The notes under the pieces are model-generated. The model saw only the letters and a list, made by a program, of their open reading frames with translations, did not search any database and was not told the origin of the DNA. Shown one piece after another: positions 54,420 to 64,000 of a stretch of DNA of 64,000 bases (the first letter of the stretch is position 1; every line of letters begins with the position of its first letter). The position numbers and the translations under genes were made by a program. The stretch comes from Actinomortierella ambigua (Eukaryota > Mortierellomycota > Mortierellomycetes > Mortierellales > Mortierellaceae), in contig JAAAJB010000017.1 of NCBI GenBank assembly GCA_016098155.1, forward strand, positions 67,087 to 131,086, read 5' to 3'.

Positions 54420-54747
54420 TGCTGCTGCTATCTATAGCCCAGGCCCTAGCCCTACGATGAAGCCACTCTTGTCAAGATCGGCGACGTTGTCGCTGAGCGG
54501 ACTGCAGTACGAGACGGAGGCGAGCTGGCGACAGCGGACGTCGGAGGCGTTGTCGGAGATGGACCTTGCGTATGCGATGCTGGCGCTAGAGCAGCATTGT
54601 GTCTATGGATTGGATAGTGGACGATGGAGCCGACGCGGTGGTGGTGGAGAGGGCGTAGGTGTTGGGGATGGAATGGGAGGAGAGGAAGGCATTGCGCCGA
54701 GGGTTCTGTGGAGGCAGAAAGTCCAGGCGTTGATTCCGATCGCTTAA
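51769..54747 (+). CDS. Large Ser/Gln/Thr-rich protein with acidic block, unknown
   Basis: One exon, 992 residues. Most of it is low-complexity: poly-Gln runs, poly-Ser, poly-Thr, a 90-residue Asp/Glu/Ser block (about 405-492, encoded near 52985-53240) and a (GTG)n run encoded by 54370-54420. Small ordered islands are visible: the N-terminus (RDELVSLARAVIDTLSSAQT; LRLQGLVNRANTVIDQY), a basic Ser patch (SKKSILMRSTSLLKRSRSRR), a helix-rich island at about 645-680 (RRLGVLIQLLLQFESYVLDS), and the C-terminus (SEALSEMDLAYAMLALEQHC). RxxS and SP sites suggest kinase control (inference). No family is recognised. Confidence 0.65.
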
Positions 54748-55689
54748 AAACTAAAAAAAGAATCGGGGTCTTTTTCCTTGACTCTCACTTTCCCTCTCTT
54801 CACGTTTCTATTTTCTTTTTGTCACCTTGAAGAAAAAAAAAAAAAGAAGAAAAAAAAAAGTATAGTACGTTAGCCGTAGGTTTCTTTACCCCCCCCCCAC
54901 CTCCCCAAACTCCCTCCCCCCACCCTCCACGGCAAACATACACATGTACATTTTACAATTTTGATATAAAAAAATTAGTCAAAAAAGGAGATATCTTCCC
55001 ATGGGTTCTTTTGCTGGCTTGTGAACGCGCACGATCCCCTTAGATTTTTTTCCCTAGGAAACTAGAGCGATGCACCAGCCTCCCAACCTTCTTTCCCCCT
55101 ACCCCTGCGTCTGGTCCTACAGGGTCCTTGCGCTGAAACCAAGCTTGCCCCGAAGGGTTGGGATGCCATCTCACTTTTACCTCCTCCCTCCACGGTATCC
55201 TATTCTTTCCCCTGTTGTGAACAGCATTGATCCCTCGTCTCCCGTTAATGGGATACAAGAAATGGAGAGTTGTAAAGAAAAAAAAATAGTTGTCGTCTTG
55301 CTTCCTCCGCACTGTAGCTCACCATCGCTTCTAAGGAGAGCGGGTTCAAAAAAAACGAAAAGAAAAGAAAGTGTAGAATTAAAAAGAACAAGAGATAGTG
55401 CATAGTGCATGGGAACTTTTTTTCTTTTTTTATGTTTTTCGTCAAAGCTTTGTTTGGGGAAGAGTTAGGAGGAGGGGAGGGGAAAAAAAGAGGACGCGTT
55501 TGCAATGCGTCCATTGTATAATGCATTGTGCTGGTGGGAGGTTGTCTGTGCAACAATACTGCAACTAATTTTTTTTTTTGGTTGTTTTGTTTGCCCTTGG
55601 CTTTTCTGCTCTACTTCCAACTCTTTGGCTCAGCTCTTTTCTCACACTATCTTTTTTTTTTTCCTTTCCCTTTTTTCTTTTCCTTTCTT
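54748..55689. other. Convergent intergenic region
   Basis: Poly-A, poly-C and poly-T runs (54830-54900; 55650-55680) with no gene seen. The 3' UTRs of the plus-strand 992-residue gene and the minus-strand transporter lie here. Confidence 0.5.
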
Positions 55690-58600
55690 CTAAACAGCCT
55701 CAATGCCCCTCAGCGGCTGGCTAATCCCGTCCTGGCACATGCCCGGCCGACAATGCTCGCTCGGCGTGACCGAATGGGTCTCGAGCTGGATGGTCGAGTG
55801 ATGGATCTGGAACTGGCCACAGACCATGTTCTGGGCCTCGGTCAACACGCGTTCGTAATCGGCAATGGTCAGGACCTGACCCGTCGTCGCATTGAACGAA
55901 TGCAGCTGCAGATGGACGGCCAGGGCCGGTTTGCCGACCGTCAGGTTCCACACGTGCAGATCGTGCACGATCGACACTCCCTCAATCGCTCGCAGCGCCG
56001 CCTCGACCTCCTCCGGGTCAATGTGCGTTGGCGTGCCCTCCATCAGGATCCCGAGCGAGTCCCACACGAGACGGTATGTCGTAAACATGACCAGGATCGA
56101 GAAGAAGATCGTGCAGATCGGATCCACGAGCGTCCATGTCGGCTTGAAGATGATGATGACCGACGCGACCAAAACTCCCTATTTTTTTTTTTTTTTTAAA
56201 AAAAAAGGAGGAAAAGTATATGAGAGGCGGAAAAAAAAGAGAGTGGCAGCGGCTTGAATCGGCCACAGAAGGACAGCAAGATAGATAGATAGAAAGAAAG
56301 AAAGAAAGAGCGTTCTTCCTGCGTTTTCACATTCATCTACAGGTGAGCCGTGAAAGGCAGAAAACCTCGGTGGCCTTAAACCCCGCTCAAGAATATTGTC
56401 CAAATACAATCAAATGGTGCTCAAAATGTATATTTGCAGTCCGGAGAAAAAAAATAGAGGTACTTACCACGGACGAAATCAGGTCGCCAATGACATGAAG
56501 GGTTGCCGCCTTGATATTAATGTTGACCTCCTATTGAAAGAGACGAAAAAATTGGCGTGAGTGAGTGATAGTGGTGGGGTCAGGACCTGAATTACGATAG
56601 ATCTCTCTGCAAACAAGGTGAAACATGAGGTGGTTTGGCAGGACTGTGTTGTGTGTGAACCATGTGGCCACCGCGCGTGTAGGGTGACACAACAAAAGGG
56701 GTTGGGTCATTTTTTGGTGCTGGGGTTACCCGATAAAAAAAAAAAAGGAACCACCTGTGTTTCGCTGCTGGTGAAGAAGAGAGAGAGAAAAGAGAGAGGG
56801 GGGGGGGCAACAACAAACAAGCAATAAAACATGCCATGTTTCTTGTTCCCCCAACCCCGCGCCACTGTGTCGCACAAAATGGCGATGGTGTGACCCCCTT
56901 GTTAGGGGCTGCTGCCAGTTCCCCCACCTGTGCATTTACCTTCTTTTGCGCAGCGGAATGGCTATGATGGCTATGGCTGGCACCTTCTTCGTGCGAGTGG
57001 TGGTGGCCGTTGAGCAATGGCTCGCGTTCCTGGTGAGTATGAGAGTGTCCCTCGCTAGGTCCGTGACTATGTCCGTGTCCATGACTGTGCCCGTGATCGT
57101 GTCCGTGTCCGTGTCCAAGGGCGAAAGCGAGCCTAATTTGTGGGTCGATTGAAGATAAAAGGCGAGTTAGCTACAAGAGCGTATTCCCAGGCATTTGAAC
57201 TAAAAAAAAGTGGCGTGCATTGTCAACACAGAAGCTGCGCTTTTTGATCTGGTCTGGTATTGGTCTGGGGGGGGAAGAGAAGGGTGGTGTGATCTCACTT
57301 CTCCAACAAATCCCTCACCCTCCCCCACACAACCACCGCAGAAGCAGTGGGGCTGAACGAAAGAGAGAAAAAAAAACAAATAGTAAGATCAACTTCCAAA
57401 GTACACATACACAATGTTGACTCCAACGCCAATGGCGGCGACGATGGACATGGATTTGCCGTCAATAGGGACCGGGTTACGGATGCGCGCGACAGCCTCG
57501 AGGAGGAGGACAGCAGTGAGGATCCAGATGATGAAGACAGAGATGACCGCGGCAAGCACCTCTGCACGGTGATATCCAAACGAATGGCGCTTGGTCGCCG
57601 GCTGTTCAGAGAGCCAGATGGCAGCGAGCGACACGATGAAACTGACCACATCTATATGATTTGTGTGACAAGGTTTATCAGATGAGAGAGGGTAAGGCGT
57701 GCACGAAGCACAAACCGAGAGTTTGTATACATGTATATAAAAAAATAGGGGGAGAAAAGAAAGGAATAGGGCATTAGTATCATGAGTTCCAGCGATCCTG
57801 GACCTGCACAGCATCTTCCCACCCTATCCAGGCTCATAGATCGACAATCTTCTTTTTTTGTCTTGTTTGTCTACTTTGTAGCGTTGACGAAGACTGAAAA
57901 AAAAGGGGGAGGATGGGTGGGATGAGTTGCATCTCTCCCTCTCCTTCATGATATGACATGACGAGGAGAGTGTGTGAGTGAGGGAAGGAGGGAGCGAGCG
58001 AGCGAGGGAGGGAGAGAGAGAAACAGAAAGAGCCGTTTTGTGATTCTAGTACAATGACGGGTACCAAGGGGGGGGGATATTATAATAAAATGTACGAGAT
58101 AGTCCACTCGCCGCGTGTTTTGATGTCATGTTGTCTCTCACAAGTCTGTCTGTGTGCCATTTTGTCTGTCAGTGTCAAGTTTGTCGGGGCATGTCTGATA
58201 GTGTCTGCCCCTGTCTGGGGTGCTATCTCACAAGTTCCCTCCCGCATTCTGGGGGGGGGGGCAGGGGACGGGGAAACAGCAAAGAGATTCACACACGCAC
58301 ACACATACACGCACATGCAACAGACAGCATGATTTGGAATTTTCACTCTGGACGGTAGGATGGGTTGAATGGCTCACTCTCTCGCTCGCTCTCACCCTCA
58401 CACGTTCTCACTCTCTCACTCTCTCTTTTGCTTCCTCTCTCATATCTCATGTACACATCAGTACATTTATATACTCAACCATGCACAATAAAAGAGATAT
58501 CCATGGCGTTGTTTTTCTTTTGTTTTGATGTGTTTTTGTTGCAGTGATTGGTGGTGGTGGTGGTGGTGGTGGCCCTTCGGGCCAAGCAGCAAGAGATGCC

Positions 58601-59422
58601 AGACCAGAGCCATTGAAAATAACAATTCTCCTCTCTCTTCCTTTTTAACTCTTGTGCGTGCGCTCTCTCACTCTCTCTGTCCCTCTATCCTTAAAGATTC
58701 TCTCCTTCCAGCACCTCTCCTCACACACTCCAAAAAAAAAAGTCTGATTAAGAGACGTTACCGGACAGGAGATGGAAGCCATCACTGATCAAGGCGAGCG
58801 ACTGGGCATAGTAACCGCCGACGAGCTCCAGGACAAAGAAGCAGAGGCACAGACAGGTGACAAAGACCAGCTTCTTCTTGTTCTTCTGCGACTCGCCCGT
58901 AATCAACACGCCCTTGCAGGCGATCGGTGGTGGCGTCAAAGGGCGCAACGAGGGTGACCCCTCCTGCGTGAAGCTGCTGTCGCTGCTGCCGCCATTCTTG
59001 TTGGCGGTGGTGCCTTCGCTGGGGATATGGCAGTGGCTGTGTCCATGGCCAGGGTTATGCACATGTGCGTGGTTGTCGTGGCTGTGAGCATCAGTCTTGT
59101 GCGGGTGTGCTGTGTAGATGTCATCATGGCTGCTGCTGCTGTAGTTGTTGTTGTTGCTACCATAGCCACTCAAGACGGTCTGGTTCAACGGCGTCGAGGG
59201 TGGAAGGGCCTCTCTATCCACCACAGGGATCGACGATGTCGGCAACTGGGCCGGTGACAGCTTTGGGGACGACTGAGCAGACGGGACAGGGGACGTCGAG
59301 GGTGAGGTTGTGTAGTTGGCGGCAGACACTGATGATGCCGCTGCGTTTGCTGGAGAGCCAGCCTGGGACTGGCTCGTGGATTCAGCCTTCTTGCTGCTCT
59401 TTCTCTTTCCCTTTGCGCCCAT
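55690..59422 (-). CDS. Zinc/cation diffusion facilitator (CDF, ZnT/Zrc1 type)
   Basis: Five exons on the minus strand: 59422-58762, 57651-57411, 57132-56940, 56530-56468 and 56178-55690, 548 residues. The N-terminal 170 residues form a Ser/Pro/His-rich cytosolic tail. Then come six membrane segments with the CDF zinc site: H217-x3-D221 in SDGFHLLSD (split by intron 1) and H377-x3-D381 in HVIGDLISSV. The loop between TM4 and TM5 is a long His stretch (HGHGHDHGHSHG and more), typical of zinc-moving members. The C-terminal domain (GVSIVHDLHVWNLTVGKPAL) is the ferredoxin-like dimer domain. The protein exchanges zinc for protons, loading the vacuole or secretory organelles. Intron 1 is 1110 bases, the longest in the window. 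Confidence 0.9.
57652..58761 (-). other. Long first intron of the CDF transporter
   Basis: GTAACG..CATATAG. It is rich in short (GAGC/GAGG), TGTC and CACTCT runs on the plus strand. No coding frame or clear RNA gene is seen inside; a GGTGGT run lies at 58550-58572. Confidence 0.6.
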
Positions 59423-61708
59423 GGTGATGGTGAGATGGAATTCGGGAGTGATGGAGGGATGGAGAGACGCTGAAAAAGAGATGTGTGTGTGTGTCGGTGT
59501 GTGATGCGCTCAAGAAAAGGAAACGAACCCAAAAAAGAAGAGCTGAGTGAAAAAATAAAGACTAGCTGATCACCTTCAACAGTCACATGACAAAAATGGT
59601 AGGGAACAAAGAAGAGGTGAAGAAAGGTGGGCCAAGCAGCACGGAACAAAAACCGTGCGAGTGTGTGTGAGGGTGTTAGTGGATGTATGTGTTTCTATAT
59701 CATAGGAAAGGGGTGTGGGAGTTGTATTGTCCTTCATCATTGGATGCCTCTGTTTGTCAAGAAAATGGGGGATGTGGTTCCTCAAAGTTCAAACACCGTC
59801 CCCAACTCCAGTGTCAACATGGTGGATGCATGGCTATTGAGGGGGGGGTGAGCGTGTGGGTCCTGTCAGCCGATGCACTCCATAAGCAGTGGCTCAAAGC
59901 CCTCCACTTTCTTTACTTGACGTGCCAAGAAAAAAAAAGAAAGCACGTCAGTGTTCTTCCCATTTACCTCCATTGCACAAACATTGTTCATACAATAGCG
60001 ATCTGGAGCAGTAACCCGTTTGTTTCTCCAGCGTATCGGGTAGCTCATCCGCCGCCATTTGTATTGTTTATTTTTCACAATAGTAAGCTGCATTACATTA
60101 CAACAAAGGAAGAAAAAGAAGCCCACGTTTGCTCATTGTACAACCTGTCAAAAAAATTGACAGACTTCTGAAACAGCGCCTCTCCCTGTCGTTCATTCTG
60201 CGCTGCGCTTATCTCTTCATTCTACATACAGGTCGGAAGCACACACGCATTACTCCGTCTACCCCATCTGTCCTCCTCTTACTGCACTGTACTCTACTGT
60301 ACTTGGCAGGACCCACGCCCCCCACCCTTCATCCCCACTTGTTGGCGCTTCTCTGATCCCAAAGTCGGAGAAAGAAAAAAAATAACGGCGCCAACTGTCG
60401 TGATGACGACTTTTTCTTTTTCAATCCCACACAAGGCCCGATGCTAAAGCCAGAGCCAAAAAAGACAAACTCTAGACAATCCTAAAGGCAGAAATAAAGT
60501 AGCGTGAAAAAAGGTCGTTATTGTTACTGTTCTTGTCTTCAACGTTGCCTTTTTGTTTGCTGTTGCACACAGACGCCTGATGAAGAGATCTTCGTGGACA
60601 AAGTCACCTTTTCCTCTACGCCGTTCGACCGTTAGCATATTCCCTATGTTTAGCAAGTCGGCTTAGCTACAAGAGTGCGAAATGAAGCTCAAATACAAGA
60701 ATATGGAGAGATAAAACTCGTTTGTGAGGTGTCAAGTCGACTAAGCCATGTATCACACATGTTCAAGAGCACTGGTTGCGCCCTTGACCGAAAAGCTTGT
60801 CCTTGTGGGCACTGCACTGCGGTGACCACCTCCCCTCCCCCATGTTCACTGGATCAGACAGCACCCTCGCCTCCCCCAAAGTAGTAAAGATGAAAAGATG
60901 TCGTGGCAGTCAGCATGCCAGTACAGTACAGAAAGTACAAGGGCGCAAAAATGGGTCGCGATGTGATGCGGATAGGTCACCAGGTGCGACTCCTATGATC
61001 TCTCTCAGAAACACACCTACGGCTTAGTGCCCTTTGGCATATGCCCTCTAGCTCATCTGGGAAGTGGGGGAGGAGGGGGGCCAGACAAACGGTGGCAAAG
61101 ATACCGATCCTCTTTCAGTGAACTTCTATTTGAAGACTCTGGAGGAATTGTAGTGACTTCTACGCGACATGGATTATTGGTGGCACTGGGTGCAATGTGG
61201 TGGCTGAAAGAGTCGACACAGAACAACTTCACAAGCTACAGGATCTACAAGCAAAAAAGTAAAATGTGTGTACGTGATGTGGACACGCACAGGGAGAGAA
61301 AGACGAATTTGAACATAGAATTTGAACGCGACTGGCAGCATGTATCATGGCCGCCATAAAGGCTCATGGTCGGAGCCTCACCTACCAAAACCTGGTCTAT
61401 TGAGGTGTCCGGAACTGGCCCTCTGGACCAAGCCCTGGGTCTTGATCCCCAAGAAGGGAACGTTCTTCGTCTGTGGGTCTGAAACTCGCCCTGAATTTTA
61501 CGTACACACACTTGTCGGTCTGTAGGCTCGTTAAAACGAATATCTAATTGGCTGGAATGCTGATGGTTTGGTCATATAACAACAGAAGAGGGGCCTACAA
61601 GCCTCACAGCCCCCAACTCTGTTTATCTCTCTTTCAGCAACCATCAACATTTCAGGAGCTCGCCTCACCGAGCACGAGAGCCTGACAAGGTCGCTTGCAG
61701 GACTTGCA
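59423..61708. other. 2.3-kb region upstream of the transporter and transposase
   Basis: The first few hundred bases are the CDF promoter/leader. Open frames at 59683-60171 and 61245-61511 have no recognisable family. AT-rich and poly-A segments are scattered. The left end of the DDE transposon may lie between 61000 and 61700, but no inverted terminus was identified. Confidence 0.4.
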
Positions 61709-62900
61709 TTGACTTTTGCGTTCGATTACCATTCGGATATGGATATGCGCTGTTGTCTTTTCGATCCAGATCCAGCGCCTCTTATCGTCATACTTCTTCT
61801 CCTAGAGCAGCAATCGCGTCGCCTGGAACCTCGACTGTCTCTCTATCGTCCAGTCAGCCTCATAGACAGCCTCCTGAAATTCTACTCTCCTGAGCACTTT
61901 AATACTGTCTTGGAGTTGTTCCCGGCTCAGTTCCACACTCTGGCTAATCTGATCGAGAGGCATCCCGTCTTTCAAGCATCGTCCACCGGACAACGTCAAG
62001 TCCCTGTCAAAGACCAGCTCGCAGTCGCTCTCCTGTGCCTCGTCAAATCACAGCCATACGATTCCATCGTCGCCCGATTAGCGATTGATCAAGGGGCTGT
62101 GGTCGAACAAACCTCTCGCTGCGTAAAGGCGATCACCAGCCTTTATGCAAAGTTCATCGTATGCCCAGGTGTCGCGGAGCGACAGGAGACCAGCCAAGCC
62201 TTCGCAAATGCCCATGGGTTCCCAGGATGTGTCGGCGTCATCGATGGCACCACCTTTCCCTTCCGCGCATCGCCCTCCTTTGATTCGTACCGGTGGACGC
62301 CACGCAAGGGCGAGTTTGCCGTAGGGGCCACGGTTGTTTGCGACCATAGGGGGCGGATTCGCCTTTTCAACGTCGGTTACCTCCCCAAGGTCGGCGACAG
62401 TTCGGCCTATGGTTATGCAGAGCTACCAGAGATGCCCGACGTGTTCTTCGATGACGACCAATACCTCCTTGCAGACAATGTGTACCCGTTGCGGCGAAGA
62501 ATCATCACAGGTTTTCGCAAGAAAGAAGTGTCCGAGCCGGCCAACAAGGCTTTCACGGATGCTCAAGCAAGGAGCTCGAGCTGTCATGCTGAACACCATC
62601 GAGCAACTCAAGAAAAAGTTTCAGAGCCTGTCTAGTGTCCCTCTCGACGTGGAGAATGATGACGATATCGATAAAGTCGGTCAGTGGTGCCTTGCTTGTG
62701 CCATCCTTCACAACTTTGCTCTGCTGTGCGATTGGGAGACTGGTGAGCTGCGTGGCGCTTCCAATAACTTTGGTAGGGAAGCGAGTGTACGCTATGAGAT
62801 GCATAAGAGGCACCTGGCTCTAAACCGCAACTATGTGGTCGCCGGAGATACTAGAGCACATGGAGTAGAACGACGCGAGCAGCTCATGGGATTTAGTTAA
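61709..62900 (+). pseudogene. HARBI1/DDE-type transposase, frameshifted
   Basis: Two overlapping frames together make one transposase. The first (61709 to about 62570) has an N-terminal helical part (VPVKDQLAVALLCLVKSQ; YDSIVARLAIDQGAVV), then CVGVIDGTTFPFRAS (first catalytic Asp) and YLLADNVYPLRRRI (second Asp, in the HARBI1-like G/A-D-x-x-Y-P-L position). The second frame (about 62570-62900) continues with MLNTIEQLKKKFQSL (Glu in the third catalytic position), WCLACAILHNFALL and a short C-terminus. A change of frame near 62570, without splice signals around it, cuts the Glu off from the two Asp. The family is PIF/Harbinger-like (DDE_4/HARBI1 fold). The element looks inactive as it stands. 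Confidence 0.7.
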
Positions 62901-63130
62901 AATAATACTCATAATAAAAAAAAATAAGTATCATTTTAACTCAATCCTATGGGTCGCTCGCGTCGTTCTATTCCGCGTGCTCTAGTATCTATGGCGACAA
63001 CATAATTCGGGTTTAGAGCCAGGTGCCCCTTATGCATCTCATAGCCTACACTCGCTTATCTATCAAAGTCATTGGAAGCGACACGCAGTTCACCAGTCTC
63101 CCAATCGCACGGCAGCACAAAGTTATGAGG
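62705..63130. repeat. Imperfect palindrome of about 205-bp arms
   Basis: The left arm (62705-62909, the transposase 3' end plus its stop and downstream TTAAAATAATACT) is repeated in inverted orientation at 62927-63130 around an A-rich loop of 17 bases. The right arm, read on the minus strand, gives the same C-terminal protein with substitutions and an internal stop. It looks like two tail-to-tail copies, one truncated. Confidence 0.85.
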
Positions 63131-64000
63131 TACGAAGGGTAACACAATAGGGTCTTAGATGTGAGGGGATGTGGAAGCTGTTTGCAGGTAGTTTGCCAAA
63201 GTTGTCGACCCTTCATCTCGTTGACCCGACGCTGGATGTCGTGCTCCTCCATCATCCATTCCAGTCTACTAGTGTCCGCTCGCAACTTGACATCTCTATC
63301 GCGCAACACAACATTCAGTCGATTTGCCCGTCTTTGAGTTCAGTGCGCCAAGTGGCGGAGGTTGTGATGGAGGTCACTCAGCATGGTATTACGTCAATAG
63401 CTTCTCTGTGTCTGTCGCAGCTGACCTTCTTTTCGATGAATGGATGCACTGTACCTTCAGAGTAGAGTTATCTGGCATTCTCGGGATCGGATAACAAGGC
63501 TATAAGGTCATCGATCTCGTGTTGGGAGAAGAGGTCTCTGTGCCTGACATTTCTCGGGAAGCACAACGCCCCTCAGGTATGGCTCTCCTGGAGCTATCCA
63601 AGTGTCAGTGGTCATTGGCAGGAAATGACAGTTGACGTATGCCATGAACAGATGTGTGGGTTCAATGCCAATCAACCCCCCACAATGAGACAGCAACAAG
63701 GACATGGACAACAGCATACTTCGAAATGATGCGTAGATGTCAACGCATTACTTCGAAATCTGCTGTCGTCCGTGTCCTTGTTGCAGTCCTTGTCGCTGCT
63801 ATTGCCCCTGTCCTTGTTGTTGCCCTTGTCCATGATGCTCACTGTATTCTTGTCCTCTGTCTTTCTATACGTACCAATGTTCCTATCCATGTCTATGTGC
63901 ATGTCCGTGTTCATGCTCTTGGCTTAGCCTTTTCGTTACTGATGACCTTGTCCTTGCCCTCCTGATCCTTGCTACTATCCATGTCCATGCCAGTGTCTAC
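62901..64000. other. Transposon-flanking DNA
   Basis: After the palindrome's right arm, a minus-strand frame (63309-63130) has a coiled-coil-like phrase (LEWMMEEHDIQRRVNEMKG). Another minus frame (63717-63508) is protein-like but unrecognised. No intact gene is seen. The end of the window is a degenerate short repeat. Confidence 0.4.
63765..64000. repeat. Degenerate TGTCC(T/A)TG-type short repeat
   Basis: Many copies of GTCCTTG, GTCCATG and GTCCGTG in irregular spacing up to the window end. The same kind of phrase (GTCCGTGTCC) appears inside the CDF His-rich exon near 57060-57120, where it encodes His-Gly; here it is outside any recognised gene. Confidence 0.55.

Overview
The window is nuclear DNA of a filamentous fungus. 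The protein-coding genes are broken by many short introns, mostly 80-400 bp with GTATGT/GTAAGT-type donors and TAG/CAG acceptors. Intergenic spacers and leaders are rich in C/T, poly-T and (GA)n tracts. Composition and the set of conserved eukaryotic genes suggest an early-diverging (Mucoromycota, Mortierella-like) fungus; this is inference only, since there is no rRNA or other marker gene here.

Layout. 0-24.6 kb is gene-dense core genome: the 3' part of a Sel1-repeat protein, mitochondrial PET127 (minus) divergent from RNA polymerase I subunit RPA49 (plus), a secreted Lys/His-rich repeat protein with Kex2-like sites, ribosomal protein eL14 (first exon not found), a PLP-dependent aminotransferase (minus), a PX-BAR sorting nexin of the Snx41/Atg20 class, and an intronless isocitrate lyase/PEP-mutase-family enzyme. 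24.6-31.8 kb is an accessory, transposon-worn stretch: a decayed RNase H relic of a non-LTR retrotransposon, a tandem/dispersed repeat, a small secreted eight-cysteine protein, a Myb/trihelix-like coiled-coil gene, a roughly 160 bp inverted-repeat element carrying a copy of that gene's 5' end, and a small acidic orphan gene.

32-44.6 kb is core genome again: a multi-pass membrane protein, a GPI-anchor-type Cys-rich secreted protein, then a run of RNA-processing genes: Gemin6 (SMN complex) divergent from a CCDC130/Saf4-like CWC16 protein, FAM32A (exon-ligation factor) divergent from an acidic/basic U1-like zinc-finger protein, and CNOT3/Not3 of CCR4-NOT. 44.6-55 kb holds two long low-complexity proteins of unknown function (one with PPxY motifs) behind long pyrimidine-rich leaders. 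55.7-59.4 kb is a CDF-family zinc transporter (minus). The end of the window (61.7-63.3 kb) holds a HARBI1/DDE-type transposase broken by a frameshift, whose 3' end is repeated in inverted orientation to form a palindrome of about 200 bp per arm.

The items most worth following are the repeat prepropeptide at 10.7-12.1 kb, the run of splicing genes at 35.6-40.3 kb including a fungal Gemin6, the eight-Cys peptide at 28.8 kb with regular CxC spacing, and the Myb-like gene with its inverted-repeat satellite at 29.6-31.2 kb. All exon coordinates were derived by hand from reading frames and splice consensus; none is transcript-verified.
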